DNA of 64,000 nt from Streptococcus cristatus. GTDB taxonomy: Bacteria > Bacillota > Bacilli > Lactobacillales > Streptococcaceae. How positions within the stretch are numbered: the stretch's first letter is position 1; each line of letters begins with the position of its first letter. Below are positions 19,444 to 29,508 of this stretch, piece after piece. The stretch spans positions 1 to 64,000 of the forward strand of contig NZ_VSJJ01000007.1 in the NCBI RefSeq assembly GCF_008369405.1, written 5' to 3'. The position numbers were made by a program, and so were the translations under genes. Under the pieces are notes generated by a model. It was not told where the DNA came from, did no database searches, and saw nothing but the letters and a program-made list of their open reading frames with translations.

Positions 19444-19483
19444 ACGACATAAGCAAGTATTAAAAATTTAAAGCGAGATTATC

Positions 19484-20449
19484 ATGGAAACTTACTATAA
19501 AGCCATAAACTGGAATGCCATCGAAGATGTCATCGACAAATCAACTTGGGAAAAGCTGACGGAGCAATTCTGGCTCGATACTCGTATCCCTCTGTCAAAT
19601 GACCTAGACGACTGGAGAAAACTTTCAAACAAAGAAAAAGACTTGGTAGGAAAAGTCTTTGGTGGGTTGACTCTTCTTGATACCATGCAATCTGAAACGG
19701 GTGTACAGGCTCTTCGCTCAGACATCCGTACACCGCATGAAGAAGCAGTTTTCAATAACATTCAATTTATGGAATCTGTCCACGCAAAATCTTATTCTTC
19801 TATCTTTTCTACCTTGAATACCAAGGCTGAAATCGAAGAGATCTTTGAATGGACTAACACTAACCCCTACCTACAAAGAAAAGCAGAAATTATCAATGAA
19901 ATCTACCTCAATGGTAGCCCCCTTGAAAAGAAAGTTGCCAGCGTCTTTCTTGAAACCTTCCTCTTCTACTCTGGTTTCTTTACTCCCCTCTACTATCTTG
20001 GCAATAACAAGCTGGCCAACGTTGCGGAAATCATCAAACTGATCATCCGTGATGAGTCTGTTCACGGAACTTACATTGGTTACAAATTCCAACTTGGTTT
20101 CAATGAATTGCCTGAAGAAGAGCAAGAAAAGCTCAAAGAATGGATGTACGACCTTCTCTATACCCTCTACGAGAACGAAGAGGGCTATACAGAAAGCCTC
20201 TATGACGGTGTTGGTTGGACCGAAGAAGTCAAAACCTTCCTTCGCTACAATGCCAATAAGGCTCTCATGAACCTGGGACAAGATCCACTCTTCCCAGATT
20301 CAGCGGATGATGTCAATCCTATCGTCATGAACGGGATCTCAACAGGAACATCCAACCACGACTTCTTCTCTCAAGTCGGAAATGGTTACCTTCTTGGTGA
20401 AGTTGAAGCCATGCAAGACGACGACTACAACTATGGTTTAACCAAATAA
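19484..20449 (+). CDS. nrdF: class Ib ribonucleotide reductase, beta (radical) subunit
   Basis: The 321-residue ferritin-like protein houses the dimetal-tyrosyl radical that starts NrdE catalysis. Expected ligands are present: Asp66, Glu97 and His100 (FMESVHAKSY), the radical Tyr104, the Glu of FLETFLFY, and the Glu and His of IRDESVHGTY. Class Ib members are activated with Mn by NrdI or with Fe alone. Last gene of the operon, closed by a strong terminator at 20464-20500. Confidence 0.97.
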   Translation: METYYKAINWNAIEDVIDKSTWEKLTEQFWLDTRIPLSNDLDDWRKLSNKEKDLVGKVFGGLTLLDTMQSETGVQALRSDIRTPHEEAVFNNIQFMESVHAKSYSSIFSTLNTKAEIEEIFEWTNTNPYLQRKAEIINEIYLNGSPLEKKVASVFLETFLFYSGFFTPLYYLGNNKLANVAEIIKLIIRDESVHGTYIGYKFQLGFNELPEEEQEKLKEWMYDLLYTLYENEEGYTESLYDGVGWTEEVKTFLRYNANKALMNLGQDPLFPDSADDVNPIVMNGISTGTSNHDFFSQVGNGYLLGEVEAMQDDDYNYGLTK

Positions 20450-20463
20450 TTTGCAGACACTAG

Positions 20464-20500
20464 AAAACGACTAACTTGCTCATCAAGTTAGTCGTTTTTT
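20464..20500. terminator. bidirectional terminator between nrdF and phoH
   Basis: A perfect 15-bp stem (AAAACGACTAACTTG, 20464-20478, with 20484-20498) and five-base loop, with T-runs on both strands. It can stop nrdF on the plus strand and phoH on the minus strand. Confidence 0.9.
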
Positions 20501-20511
20501 ATCATTTATCA

Positions 20512-21510
20512 TCAGCTAGTGCTTTCGTCCTTAGCTATTTCACGATCCTCTTTCTTAGGAGCTAGCGGTTCATAGGCACGGATAATCTGTGCCACTACTG
20601 GATGGCGAACCACATCCTTGGCTGAGAAATGCACAAAGTCAATCTGTGAGATGTTTTTCAATTTCTCTTGAGCGTCGATGAGGCCAGATTTGACATTGCG
20701 AGGCAGGTCGATCTGACTGATATCTCCATTGACAATCATCTTGGACTGGAAGCCGAGACGAGTCAGAAACATCTTCATCTGCATAATGGTGGTATTCTGT
20801 GCCTCGTCCAGAATCACAAAGGCATCATCCAGCGTCCGCCCCCGCATGTAGGCTAAAGGTGCAATCTCAATGATTTCTCGCTCCATGAGGCGCGTCGTCT
20901 GGTCCTTGCCCAAAATCTGATACAAGGCATCATAGACTGGACGCAGATAAGGATCCACCTTTTCCTTAAGGTCACCAGGCAGAAAGCCTAGACTCTCACC
21001 AGCTTCTACTGCTGGTCGCGTCAAGATGATTCGTTTGGCTTGCCCACGCTTGAGAGCCGTCACCGCTAAGGTCACCGCTAGAAAGGTCTTCCCTGTTCCA
21101 GCTGGTCCGATCCCAAAGACAATATCATGATTTTTGACACTGTCCACATAGATTTTTTGACCAAGTGTCTTGACCCGAATCGGCTTGCCATAGCTGTCCT
21201 TGATAATCTCTTCTTCGTAAAGAGCTACAAACTTATCAATCTCGTCATTTTTGACCATGGTAATGGCTGTTACCACATCGGGCGTTCCGATAGTCATGCC
21301 ACGATTGACCAAGACCAAGAGAGCCTGAATGACCTGGCGAGTCTCCTCACAGGCAGCCTCCGTGCCCAAAATCTGAACAATCTCGGTTCGGGCATGAATG
21401 GTAACCTGCAATTCCTGCTCCATCAGGCGCAGATGGCGTTCGTTAGAGCCAAAGAGATGAAAGGCATCATCTGGATGACCTAGTTTCAATTCTACTGAAT
21501 GTTCCTGCAA
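20512..21510 (-). CDS. phoH: PhoH-like ATPase
   Basis: A 332-residue P-loop ATPase. Walker A is GPAGTGKTFLA, Walker B is AFVILDEAQN, and an N-terminal KH-like region (about residues 1-90) precedes them. PhoH/YbeZ proteins are RNA-associated ATPases linked with ribosome maturation and the YbeY nuclease. The start appears to be a TTG at 21510 preceded by AGAGAGG. No ybeY gene is directly next to it here; the neighbour is yozE. Confidence 0.92.
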   Translation of the reverse strand: MQEHSVELKLGHPDDAFHLFGSNERHLRLMEQELQVTIHARTEIVQILGTEAACEETRQVIQALLVLVNRGMTIGTPDVVTAITMVKNDEIDKFVALYEEEIIKDSYGKPIRVKTLGQKIYVDSVKNHDIVFGIGPAGTGKTFLAVTLAVTALKRGQAKRIILTRPAVEAGESLGFLPGDLKEKVDPYLRPVYDALYQILGKDQTTRLMEREIIEIAPLAYMRGRTLDDAFVILDEAQNTTIMQMKMFLTRLGFQSKMIVNGDISQIDLPRNVKSGLIDAQEKLKNISQIDFVHFSAKDVVRHPVVAQIIRAYEPLAPKKEDREIAKDESTS

Positions 21511-21600
21511 ACAAAGAACCTCTCTATATTAATTTTTTGAATGAATTATTTTTATTATATCAAAGCAAGCGGAAAATGACTATCCCCAGCCACTATCCAC

Positions 21601-21816
21601 TCAATGGGCCTGATACTCTTCCCAAATCGCATCGAACTCGCCCAAGTTAAAGGAAAAATTTGCATGCTCCTCTAGAAAGCGGCTGACCTCATCAAAATCA
21701 TCCGTGTGCTTGGGAAAGGCCGTATCCTGAAATGCCAAGTCCGCCAAAATAGCCTTTGGCTTATTACTTTTGGGATTACGCTCCGTCATCAGCCAGCTGT
21801 AAAAAGATTTTCTCAT
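21601..21816 (-). CDS. yozE: YozE family protein (UPF0346)
   Basis: A 71-residue protein of the YozE SAM-like family, identified by [16 protein letters not shown] at the N-terminus and the acidic [15 protein letters not shown] helix. A small helical bundle of unknown function conserved in Bacilli. Its ATG abuts the cvfB stop, so the two are cotranscribed. Confidence 0.9.
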   Translation of the reverse strand: MRKSFYSWLMTERNPKSNKPKAILADLAFQDTAFPKHTDDFDEVSRFLEEHANFSFNLGEFDAIWEEYQAH

Positions 21817-22671
21817 TTACACTAACTCCGTTCCAGTCGGGTCCTGCTTGATTTTACCAGCTTTCATCAGCCCACCCAGAGCTTTTTTAAACTGGCCTTT
21901 GGAAATGCCAAAGGTAGCCTTAATGTCGTCTGGTGAAGATTTATCGTTCAAAGTCATGAAGCCGCCATTGCTCTCCAGATAGGTCAGGATCATCTGGGCA
22001 TCGTTTTCCAGCATTTCAAAGGAGCGAGGCTTGAGGGAGAGGTTAAGGGTGCGGTCTACTTCACGGAAGCCAATTACTCGTGCATCCAATACCTGCCCCA
22101 GACGTGGCTCTGCATAACGCTCGCTTGGATGGATAAAGCCCAGCATATTATTCTCTGGCAGGTAGACAAAGGTACCAGAAAGCTTGAGACGATAAACGAT
22201 GGCTGGCCAATTTTGATTCTGCATGTTATTGTAGGCAGGACGAGCCAAGCGCTGGAAGTCCTCCTGATAGGCCAGCTGTCCCCAGATGCGGTCTTTCTTA
22301 TCCACATCCAGACGAATATAGAGGCGATCTCCCTTTTTTGGCCAGAGTTCCTTGATTTCTGGCAAGATGTCTAGTGACACCACGATTTGCTTATCTGGCA
22401 AACCGGTATCGACAAAGACGCCCAGATCCTTGCGAACCTCCGTCACTGTTCCCCAACCAAACTGCTCTTGAGTAGCTGTGACTTCAAGAGTCGTTAGGCG
22501 AAGCTTCTGCTTCATATCGCTGTAAGCAAAGCCCTTGACAGATTGACCGAGCTCATGCGGTCCCTCTTCCTTAGAAAGCGCATAAGTCTGTCCGTCCTTC
22601 TGAACGAAGTAAAACCGATCGTTTTCATCTGTGATAATCCCCACGATGAAGCTAGCAAGATTTGTATTCAT
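21817..22671 (-). CDS. cvfB: CvfB-family S1-domain RNA-binding protein
   Basis: A 284-residue protein with S1-like beta-barrel modules and a C-terminal winged-helix segment (STGG-like DDIKATFGISKGQFKKALGGL, key residues about 245-268). CvfB family members bind RNA and affect virulence factor expression in staphylococci and pneumococci. AGGA lies just before the ATG at 22671. It heads a two-gene unit with yozE. Confidence 0.9.
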   Translation of the reverse strand: MNTNLASFIVGIITDENDRFYFVQKDGQTYALSKEEGPHELGQSVKGFAYSDMKQKLRLTTLEVTATQEQFGWGTVTEVRKDLGVFVDTGLPDKQIVVSLDILPEIKELWPKKGDRLYIRLDVDKKDRIWGQLAYQEDFQRLARPAYNNMQNQNWPAIVYRLKLSGTFVYLPENNMLGFIHPSERYAEPRLGQVLDARVIGFREVDRTLNLSLKPRSFEMLENDAQMILTYLESNGGFMTLNDKSSPDDIKATFGISKGQFKKALGGLMKAGKIKQDPTGTELV

Positions 22672-22721
22672 ATAGTCCTATTTCTACCTTGCTTCTTCAA
22701 ACTGCAAGGATTTTAATGTTA

Positions 22722-22753
22722 AAACAACTCAGTCAGCCAAAGCCAACTGAGTT
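22722..22753 (-). terminator. terminator of pyrH-frr
   Basis: ACTCAGT-type stem (22726-22733 with 22746-22753) with an inner extension, followed on the minus strand by GTTTTAAC, shortly beyond the frr stop. Confidence 0.75.
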
Positions 22754-22770
22754 TTGATTCTGCTAAAATA

Positions 22771-23328
22771 TTAAACTTCTAGAAGTTCTTTTTCCTTATT
22801 CGCTGTCATATCATCGATATGTTTGACAGCATCATCAGTGACTTTTTGGATATCTTTTTCAAGAATCTTCAATTCATCTTCAGTGATTTCTTTGGCTTTC
22901 TCCTGCTTCTTAGCTTCGTCCATCGCATCACGGCGGATGTTACGGATCGCAATCTTAGCATTTTCACCGACTTTTTTCACTTCCTTAGCCAAGTCACGGC
23001 GAGTTTCCTCAGTCAAGGCTGGAATAACCAAACGAATGACAGAGCCGTCACTAGATGGGGTAATACCTAAGTCAGATGCATTAATCGCACGCTCGATATC
23101 CTTGATAGAAGACTTATCAAAAGGCGTCACCAAAAGCACACGCGCTTCTGGAATCGTAATAGAAGAAAGCTGGTTAAGCGGTGTCTCTACTCCATAGTAT
23201 TCCACATGGATACGATCCAAAAGGCTAGCATTGGCGCGACCTGCACGGATGCTACCAAATTCACGCGCCAAGCTTTGGTGCGAGTGGGTCATTCTTTCTT
23301 TTGCTTTTTCTACAATTGCATTTGCCAT
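22771..23328 (-). CDS. frr: ribosome recycling factor
   Basis: The 185-residue factor splits post-termination ribosomes together with EF-G. Family signatures are [22 protein letters not shown] near the N-terminus (positions about 26-47) and [14 protein letters not shown] in the second half of the three-helix bundle. It follows pyrH by 18 bases with a GGAGAAAAGAAA leader, the usual pyrH-frr pair. Confidence 0.98.
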   Translation of the reverse strand: MANAIVEKAKERMTHSHQSLAREFGSIRAGRANASLLDRIHVEYYGVETPLNQLSSITIPEARVLLVTPFDKSSIKDIERAINASDLGITPSSDGSVIRLVIPALTEETRRDLAKEVKKVGENAKIAIRNIRRDAMDEAKKQEKAKEITEDELKILEKDIQKVTDDAVKHIDDMTANKEKELLEV

Positions 23329-23346
23329 TTTCTTTTCTCCTGATTT

Positions 23347-24072
23347 TTATAAATTATTTGAGACAGTTGTCCCGATTTGCTCGCCAAAGACTACTCGTTT
23401 GATATTGCCAGGTTCATTCATATTAAAAACAACTAGGTCAATATCATTGTCCATAGAAAGGGTAGAAGCAGTCGAGTCCATGATGCGTAAGCCTTTGTTA
23501 ATAACGTCACGGTGGGTCAATTCATCAAACTTCACAGCTGTTTTATCCTTGTTTGGATCGGCATTATAGACTCCATCTACACCATTTTTAGCCATGAGGA
23601 TAGCATCTGCCTCAATTTCCGCAGCCCGCAGAGCAGCTGTCGTATCTGTTGAAAAATATGGTGAACCAATACCAGCACCGAAAATAACGATCCGACCTTT
23701 TTCTAGGTGACGAAGAGCACGTCCACGAATATAAGGCTCAGCTACCTGCTGCATGGCAATTGCTGTTTGAACGCGGGTGTCAACGCCCACTTGCTGCAAG
23801 GAATCTGCCATTACAAGTGCATTCATGACGGTTCCCAACATGCCAGTATAGTCCGCTTGAACGCGATCCATGCCTGCTTCTGCTGCTGGCTCGCCTCGCC
23901 AAAGATTACCACCACCGATAACCAAGGCAATTTGAATGCCCAGTTCATGGACTTCCTTGATTTCTTCAGCCATTTTTTGGACAGTGGCGATGTTGATACC
24001 CACACCTTTTTCGCCAGCCAAAGCTTCTCCAGATAGTTTAATCAAAATACGCTTATATTTAGGTTCTACCAT
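23347..24072 (-). CDS. pyrH: uridylate (UMP) kinase
   Basis: The 241-residue amino-acid-kinase-fold enzyme phosphorylates UMP to UDP. Visible motifs are KLSGEALAG at the N-terminus, [10 protein letters not shown] for phosphate binding and [20 protein letters not shown] for UMP and ATP contacts. A hexameric, allosteric cytosolic enzyme. Forms a two-gene operon with frr. Confidence 0.98.
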   Translation of the reverse strand: MVEPKYKRILIKLSGEALAGEKGVGINIATVQKMAEEIKEVHELGIQIALVIGGGNLWRGEPAAEAGMDRVQADYTGMLGTVMNALVMADSLQQVGVDTRVQTAIAMQQVAEPYIRGRALRHLEKGRIVIFGAGIGSPYFSTDTTAALRAAEIEADAILMAKNGVDGVYNADPNKDKTAVKFDELTHRDVINKGLRIMDSTASTLSMDNDIDLVVFNMNEPGNIKRVVFGEQIGTTVSNNL

Positions 24073-24162
24073 TTTTCCACTCCTTGTTTTATCTGTACTA
24101 TTTTACCATAAATTCCACATTTTACCTAGCCCTATTATTCAAAATATTAAATTAAAATACAA

Positions 24163-24195
24163 AAAGAAAACTTCACCAGATGACTCTAGTGAAGT
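24163..24195 (-). terminator. terminator of the ABC exporter operon
   Basis: ACTTCAC/GTGAAGT stem with a long loop, followed on the minus strand by TTTTCTTTTTG, just past the permease stop at 24202. Confidence 0.8.
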
Positions 24196-24201
24196 GATGA
24201 A

Positions 24202-25416
24202 CTATTTATAATTTAAAGCACGTTTGAAGGTCTTCCAAGCTCCCAAATCATCTGTCTGCAGGACAAGGCTGGAGTAAATCCGCGCGATGAAAACCGTCAT
24301 CATAACCGCAAAAGCAGCTGTAATTCCTAGAGAAATCCAAGCTTCCAAGCTGGTCGCATAACCATTGATAGCTCGGAAAGGCATGAAAAAGGTTGAGATG
24401 AAAGGAAGATAAGAACCAACCTTCAAAATCACATTATCTCCTGCTGCCCCCAAAGCTGAAACTCCCATGAAGCCGACTAAAATCAGCATGATAACCGGCG
24501 AAAGTACTTTTCCTGTATCTTCTGCTCGCGCCACCATCGAACCAAGAAAGGCCGACAAAACGACATACATAAAGATGCTGACAGCTACAAAAGCTAGGGT
24601 ATTCAAAGACACAGCTTCTCCGATATACTGCTGAATGGCTGGATTACTCTTCAAGACTTGGGATACAAGAGGAATGCTGTCCGCAAAGAGAAAGGCTGCC
24701 AGTCCACCAAGCACATAAATGCCCAGATGGCTAAGAATCACTGCAAAAATCCCAATCATACGGGCATAGAAATAATCGGTCGCCTTAATGCTGGAGAAGA
24801 TAACTTCCATGATTTTTGTGCCCTTTTCACTGGCCACATCTTGGGCAGTAACGCTGGCATAAGTAATCAGAATCATATAGAGCAGGAAGCCCAGCCCCAT
24901 TGCAGCAAAGGTCTGAACCATCTTCTTACTTTCTTTATTTTCATCAATTTTCTCTTCAAACTGGACTGTCCGTGCAAGAATCTGACTCTGCTCATCTGAC
25001 AAATTGGCCTGAGCCAAGTTTAAAGCCTGCTGGACCTGAATAAGGGAATTGGACAGAGACATTTTCGTTGCAGCATTCATACTGGTTTCTGCATAGTAGG
25101 TCGCATAAAGCTGTCCCTCTCTTTCCTCAATCGTCAAATAACCTGCGATTTTCTTATCTTTTACAGCTTGCTTGGCTGCGGCTTCATCTTTGTACTGAAA
25201 ACTCAGCTGATCTTCAGCTCTTAAAACTTCCCTGACAGAATCAAGCTGGGTCAGTACTGCTACCTTTTGAGAGGAAGCCATAGAGCTTCCCTGCAGATAA
25301 CCAATCCCCAAGCTCAGCCCAAGAAAGAGAAAAGGAGACAAGACCATAAAGACAAAACTCCAAGACTTGACATGACGCAGGTAGGTTTCTTTGATAACGA
25401 TTAACACTTGTTTCAT
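24202..25416 (-). CDS. ABC-2 type transporter permease
   Basis: A 404-residue membrane protein of the ABC-2/NatB type: one N-terminal helix (about 20-40), an extracytoplasmic domain of about 130 residues, and five or six helices in the C-terminal half. It would form an exporter with the ATPase encoded just upstream, with which it overlaps (ATGA). Similar pairs export sodium or small peptides; the substrate cannot be read from sequence. Confidence 0.85.
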   Translation of the reverse strand: MKQVLIVIKETYLRHVKSWSFVFMVLSPFLFLGLSLGIGYLQGSSMASSQKVAVLTQLDSVREVLRAEDQLSFQYKDEAAAKQAVKDKKIAGYLTIEEREGQLYATYYAETSMNAATKMSLSNSLIQVQQALNLAQANLSDEQSQILARTVQFEEKIDENKESKKMVQTFAAMGLGFLLYMILITYASVTAQDVASEKGTKIMEVIFSSIKATDYFYARMIGIFAVILSHLGIYVLGGLAAFLFADSIPLVSQVLKSNPAIQQYIGEAVSLNTLAFVAVSIFMYVVLSAFLGSMVARAEDTGKVLSPVIMLILVGFMGVSALGAAGDNVILKVGSYLPFISTFFMPFRAINGYATSLEAWISLGITAAFAVMMTVFIARIYSSLVLQTDDLGAWKTFKRALNYK

Positions 25417-26306
25417 ACTTCCACCCCTGATTCTAATTTGAAAATTTCATCAATTGTCGGTGCCTGCTGGTCAAAAGTTGCCACATAACTTCCCTTGGTC
25501 AAGCGATCAAACAATTCAGGACCAGCTGTTTCGTCGTCCAAAATCAATTTCCAGATTCCTTGCTTGGTCTGCGTCGCCTTGACAACGTGAGGCAGGGCTT
25601 CTAATTCAGCCTGGGACAGGTCACTTGAAACGAAAAGACGAGTCTTGCCATATTGGTTGCGGACTTTTTGCACATCCCCATTGAGGACCACTTGCCCGTC
25701 ACGAATCATCAGGACATCATCGCACAGCTCTTCCACATTTGTCATGACATGATCCGAGAAAATAATCGTCGCTCCGCGCTTCTTCTCCTCAACAATGACT
25801 TCCTTCAGGATTTCAGTATTGACGGGATCCAGACCGCTGAAGGGCTCATCTAAGATGATCAAGTCTGGCTCATGCAAGAGCGTGATAATCAGCTGAACCT
25901 TTTGCTGGTTCCCCTTGGACAAACTCTTGATTTTGTCGGTTAATTTGCCCTTGACCTGGAGCTTTTCCATCCACTGGGGCAGTTTTTCTTTGACAACAGC
26001 TGTCGGCACACCCTTTAGATTTGCCAGATAGCGCACTTGCTCAAAGACCGTCAGCTTGGGCATCAGGCTTCTTTCCTCAGGCAGATAGCCAATCCTATTA
26101 TAGGTCTCCTGCTTGATAGCCTGCCCTTCGAAACGAATCTCTCCACTATAGTCTAGGAAGCGCAAAATACTGTGAAAAATCGTTGTTTTCCCAGCACCGT
26201 TTTTCCCAATCAAACCAAGGATATGCCCCGGCTGGGCTTCAAAATCAATACCGAACAGCACTTGCTTTTGCCCAAAACTTTTTTCTAGTTTTTCTACATG
26301 CAGCAT
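25413..26306 (-). CDS. ABC transporter ATP-binding protein
   Basis: A 297-residue ATPase with Walker A GLIGKNGAGKTT (about 33-44), signature LSKGNQQKVQ, Walker B LIILDEPFSGLD and the H-loop FSDH. The C-terminal 70 residues form the extra domain typical of NatA/DrrA-like exporters. Partner of the overlapping permease gene. Confidence 0.92.
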   Translation of the reverse strand: MLHVEKLEKSFGQKQVLFGIDFEAQPGHILGLIGKNGAGKTTIFHSILRFLDYSGEIRFEGQAIKQETYNRIGYLPEERSLMPKLTVFEQVRYLANLKGVPTAVVKEKLPQWMEKLQVKGKLTDKIKSLSKGNQQKVQLIITLLHEPDLIILDEPFSGLDPVNTEILKEVIVEEKKRGATIIFSDHVMTNVEELCDDVLMIRDGQVVLNGDVQKVRNQYGKTRLFVSSDLSQAELEALPHVVKATQTKQGIWKLILDDETAGPELFDRLTKGSYVATFDQQAPTIDEIFKLESGVEV

Positions 26307-26442
26307 ATGAAACCTCCTATTATGATACTAAGATTATTATACTACTTTGAAAGCAGTTTTTCATCTTTTTGTCCTACTATACAAGAAATTTTCTCTCTAT
26401 TTTTCATAAATAGAATATGAAATTCACTTCAGCTAGCACCAC

Positions 26443-26469
26443 AAAAAAATGAGGCTCGAAAACCTCATT
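26443..26469 (-). terminator. terminator of corA
   Basis: AATGAGG (26448-26454) pairs with CCTCATT (26463-26469), followed on the minus strand by seven T, about 17 bases beyond the corA stop. Confidence 0.85.
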
Positions 26470-26486
26470 CGTTTAACGTATTTTAT

Positions 26487-27398
26487 TCATCGCTCTTTAT
26501 TGACAACCCAGTTGAGAAGCTTGGTCAGAAGAACCCAAAGAACAATACTGATGGTGACAATGTAAAGCCAAGCATTCTTGTCCGTTGCCCAAGGTAGGGG
26601 CACATTCATACCAAAGAAGCCAGTGATGACTGCTAGAACTGCCAGAAGAACCGAAATAATGGTCAAGACAGTCAAATTATCATTCAGATTGTTGTTCAGG
26701 ATATTATTGTAGGAGCCCGAAAGCTGGCTAAGAACCTGAGCAATCAAATCCGTCATTGAAACCAGCTGACGTGCCTCAATCATGGCATCTTCAAACTGCT
26801 CGGTTTCTAGTTCATCAAAGCCACGATAAACAGCATGTCTCTTGATGTGCTCCAGAAGTATAGTATTTTGCTTGGATGCCGCCACCAGATAGACCATGGA
26901 GGTTTCCAAGTCAGAGAGGGCAAACAAGTGCTTTTTAGTAGTTTTCTGACGCAAAAGTCGGTTAATCTCATCCTTGCGCTTGTCCATCTGCTCAATGACC
27001 GGATAGTAGGAATTGGAAATCAACTCCAGACTGGCAAAAAGAAATTTATAAACCGACACAGGCTCATGATTCTCCGTATAGGCTTTCATTATATCAACCA
27101 CATAGGCATTGTCTTGATTGCTGATCGTAATGAGACGATCCTGCTGCACCACGAAAGTCATCGGAATGGTCTCATAGTAGTCCTTCTCTGTCGCTAAGTT
27201 CAGGACATTATAGATGAAAAGAACTGTCCCATTCTCACGATTGTAGTCCATGTGAGCCCGCTCGTTTTTATCCAGCGCATACTCGATGGTTTCCAGGTCG
27301 ATATTGTAATCCTGATAAATCTGTCCATTCTTTTTAACATCATCTGAGTCAATGTTGATCCAGACAGATTGGTCTTTTAGTTTTCTTTCCAGAAACAT
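26487..27398 (-). CDS. corA: CorA-family magnesium transporter
   Basis: A 303-residue CorA/MIT family channel: a large cytosolic N-terminal funnel domain and two C-terminal helices. The signature GMN sits in TGFFGMNVPLP at the end of the first helix and the protein ends in a basic WVVNKER tail. It would carry Mg2+ or a related divalent metal as a pentamer. ATG at 27398 is preceded by AAAGGAG. A cluster of hairpins fills the gap between this gene and prfC. Confidence 0.92.
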   Translation of the reverse strand: MFLERKLKDQSVWINIDSDDVKKNGQIYQDYNIDLETIEYALDKNERAHMDYNRENGTVLFIYNVLNLATEKDYYETIPMTFVVQQDRLITISNQDNAYVVDIMKAYTENHEPVSVYKFLFASLELISNSYYPVIEQMDKRKDEINRLLRQKTTKKHLFALSDLETSMVYLVAASKQNTILLEHIKRHAVYRGFDELETEQFEDAMIEARQLVSMTDLIAQVLSQLSGSYNNILNNNLNDNLTVLTIISVLLAVLAVITGFFGMNVPLPWATDKNAWLYIVTISIVLWVLLTKLLNWVVNKER

Positions 27399-27498
27399 AG
27401 AACTCCTTTCTGGGATCTAGAATGATTGTCTAATAGCTCACGCCTAATGTCCACACTTAGCCTCATAGCTAAAGCTCCTATATCCTGACAATAACCAA

Positions 27499-27660
27499 GC
27501 AAATCGGTTTCATTTGCCAAACGTAGTTAGGTAGCCTGACTATTACGACGTAAAGTTTTACGAATCGATACTATTCGTAAAACTTTACTAGTGGAGCGCC
27601 TAGCCAAGTTCCATAGAAACTTGGCGTTAGTTACTTAGATTGTTACACAATCAAGTAACT
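27499..27660 (-). repeat. cluster of five consecutive hairpins between prfC and corA
   Basis: Five inverted repeats lie end to end: GCAAAT stem (27499-27517); TAGTTAGG stem (27524-27542); a perfect 16-bp stem (27550-27565 with 27573-27588); CCAAGTT stem (27604-27624); and a 13-bp stem with a bulge (27629-27660) starting nine bases after the prfC stop. None has a U-tract, so they are not simple terminators. No gene is supported in this 270-base gap. Confidence 0.75.
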
Positions 27661-27668
27661 TTGGTGAT

Positions 27669-29213
27669 CTACATTTTCTCTTCCAACTCTACATCTGGAT
27701 ATTTATCCGCAAACCAGCGTAGGGCAAAGTCGTTTTCAAAGAGGAAAACTGGTTGGTCGAAACGGTCTTTAGCCAAGATATTGCGGCTTGAGGACATCCG
27801 TTCATCCAAGTCCTCAGGCTTGATCCAACGAACGGTCTTTTTACCCATTGGACTCATGACCACTTCTGCATTGTACTCGCCTTCCATACGGTGCTTAAAG
27901 ACTTCAAACTGGAGTTGTCCGACAGCTCCTAGCATGTACTCACCAGTTTGGTAATTCTTGTAAAGCTGAATGGCTCCCTCTTGTACCAACTGCTCAATCC
28001 CCTTATGGAAGGATTTTTGCTTCATGACGTTCTTAGCAGAAACTTTCATGAAAATCTCAGGTGTAAAGGTTGGCAGTGGTTCAAACTCAAACTTGTTTTT
28101 TCCAACCGTCAAGGTGTCTCCAACCTGATAAGTACCGGTATCGTAAACCCCGATAATATCTCCTGCCACGGCATTGGTCACATTCTCACGACTTTCCGCC
28201 ATAAACTGGGTAACATTAGAAAGCTTGGCAGTCTTCCCAGTACGAGGCAGATTGACACTCATGCCTCGCTCAAATTCGCCCGATACGATCCGAACAAAGG
28301 CAATGCGGTCACGGTGACGAGGGTCCATGTTGGCTTGGATTTTAAAGACGAATCCTGAGAAATCCTTGTCATAAGGATCGACAATTTCTCCGTCTGTTTT
28401 CTTGTGTCCATGAGGTTCTGGAGCAAATTTCAAGAAAGTTTCAAGGAAGGTCTGCACACCAAAGTTAGTAAGAGCTGAACCAAAGAAGACTGGTGTTAAT
28501 TCACCCGCTAAAATAGCTTCTTCTGAGAACTCGTTCCCAGCTTCGTTTAAAAGTTCAATATCATCTTTGACTTGCTCGTAGAAAGGATTGCTTCCAAAGA
28601 GCTTGTCCCCTTCTTCCAGACTGGCAAAGCGTTCATCCCCTTTATAAAGTTCCAAGCGTTGGTTATAGAGGTCATACAAGCCTTCAAAGGCTTTCCCCAT
28701 CCCGATTGGCCAGTTCATAGGGTAGCTAGCGATACCCAAGACTTCTTCCAATTCTTGCAAGAGGTCTAGTGGCTCACGTCCATCACGGTCCAGCTTGTTC
28801 ATAAAGGTAAAGACGGGAATTCCACGGTGTTTCACAACCTCAAATAATTTCTTGGTTTGAGCCTCGATACCCTTGGCAGAGTCCACGACCATGACCGCAG
28901 CATCCACCGCCATCAAGGTCCGATAGGTATCTTCAGAGAAGTCCTCGTGCCCTGGTGTGTCAAGGATGTTGACGCGTTTTCCGTCGTAGTCAAATTGCAT
29001 AACAGATGAAGTGACCGAAATCCCACGTTGTTTCTCGATATCCATCCAGTCAGACTTGGCAAAGGTCCCTGTTTTCTTACCTTTTACAGTACCAGCCTCA
29101 CGAATTTCGCCCCCAAAGTAGAGCAACTGTTCAGTGATGGTCGTTTTCCCCGCGTCCGGGTGGGAAATAATGGCAAAGGTACGTCGTTTCTTAATTTCTT
29201 CTTGTAAAGTCAT
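27669..29213 (-). CDS. prfC: peptide chain release factor 3
   Basis: The 514-residue translational GTPase removes RF1/RF2 from the ribosome after peptide release. G-domain motifs: [15 protein letters not shown] (G1), RGISVTSSV (G2), DTPGHEDF (G3), NKLDRDG (G4). Domain II and the RF3-specific C-terminal domain follow. Full length for the family. It is monocistronic, with a consensus promoter at 29303-29331. Confidence 0.98.
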   Translation of the reverse strand: MTLQEEIKKRRTFAIISHPDAGKTTITEQLLYFGGEIREAGTVKGKKTGTFAKSDWMDIEKQRGISVTSSVMQFDYDGKRVNILDTPGHEDFSEDTYRTLMAVDAAVMVVDSAKGIEAQTKKLFEVVKHRGIPVFTFMNKLDRDGREPLDLLQELEEVLGIASYPMNWPIGMGKAFEGLYDLYNQRLELYKGDERFASLEEGDKLFGSNPFYEQVKDDIELLNEAGNEFSEEAILAGELTPVFFGSALTNFGVQTFLETFLKFAPEPHGHKKTDGEIVDPYDKDFSGFVFKIQANMDPRHRDRIAFVRIVSGEFERGMSVNLPRTGKTAKLSNVTQFMAESRENVTNAVAGDIIGVYDTGTYQVGDTLTVGKNKFEFEPLPTFTPEIFMKVSAKNVMKQKSFHKGIEQLVQEGAIQLYKNYQTGEYMLGAVGQLQFEVFKHRMEGEYNAEVVMSPMGKKTVRWIKPEDLDERMSSSRNILAKDRFDQPVFLFENDFALRWFADKYPDVELEEKM

Positions 29214-29302
29214 TTTCTTCTCTTTCTTTCATTTTAGGATAATGGTGAATGTAAGTATTTTTATATTTTACATTGGAGTATTCTAATCCTTTCAACCTAC
29301 CT

Positions 29303-29331
29303 ATTATAGCGGATTTGGCGCTTTTTTTCAA
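29303..29331 (-). promoter_or_regulatory. prfC promoter
   Basis: TTGAAA (29326-29331), a 17-base spacer and perfect TATAAT (29303-29308) on the minus strand, with a leader of about 85 bases. Confidence 0.75.
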
Positions 29332-29345
29332 TTATCTGAAGAACA

Positions 29346-29368
29346 TAAAAATCGCTCTTCCAAGCGAT
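29346..29368 (-). terminator. second terminator upstream of prfC
   Basis: ATCGCT (29351-29356) pairs with AGCGAT (29363-29368), followed on the minus strand by TTTTTATG. It would stop read-through from the membrane-protein gene just before the prfC promoter. Confidence 0.65.
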
Positions 29369-29460
29369 GCTATTCTTTACATTTGGCTAACTTGTCTTAA
29401 AATTTGACAATGACACTGCTAAAGGGGAAAATTGCAAAGGTTAAGATTAAAATCAGATTT

Positions 29461-29492
29461 AAGAAAAGTCCTGCCAAATTAACTTGACAGGA
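29461..29492 (-). terminator. terminator after the YwaF-like gene
   Basis: TCCTGTCAA/TTGGCAGGA stem (one G-U pair, 29469-29477 with 29484-29492), followed on the minus strand by CTTTTCTT, about 17 bases past the stop. Confidence 0.75.
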
Positions 29493-29508
29493 GCTACAAA
29501 ATTTCATT

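Noticed and set aside
19347..19483. Small gene (nrdK-like) between nrdE and nrdF
   Set aside because: All frames with ATG, GTG or TTG are closed within a few codons and have no ribosome site.
27573..27588. TACGAATA-like ComX (cin) box on the minus strand upstream of corA
   Set aside because: The octamer is fully explained as part of the perfect 16-bp inverted repeat and corA is not a known late competence gene.
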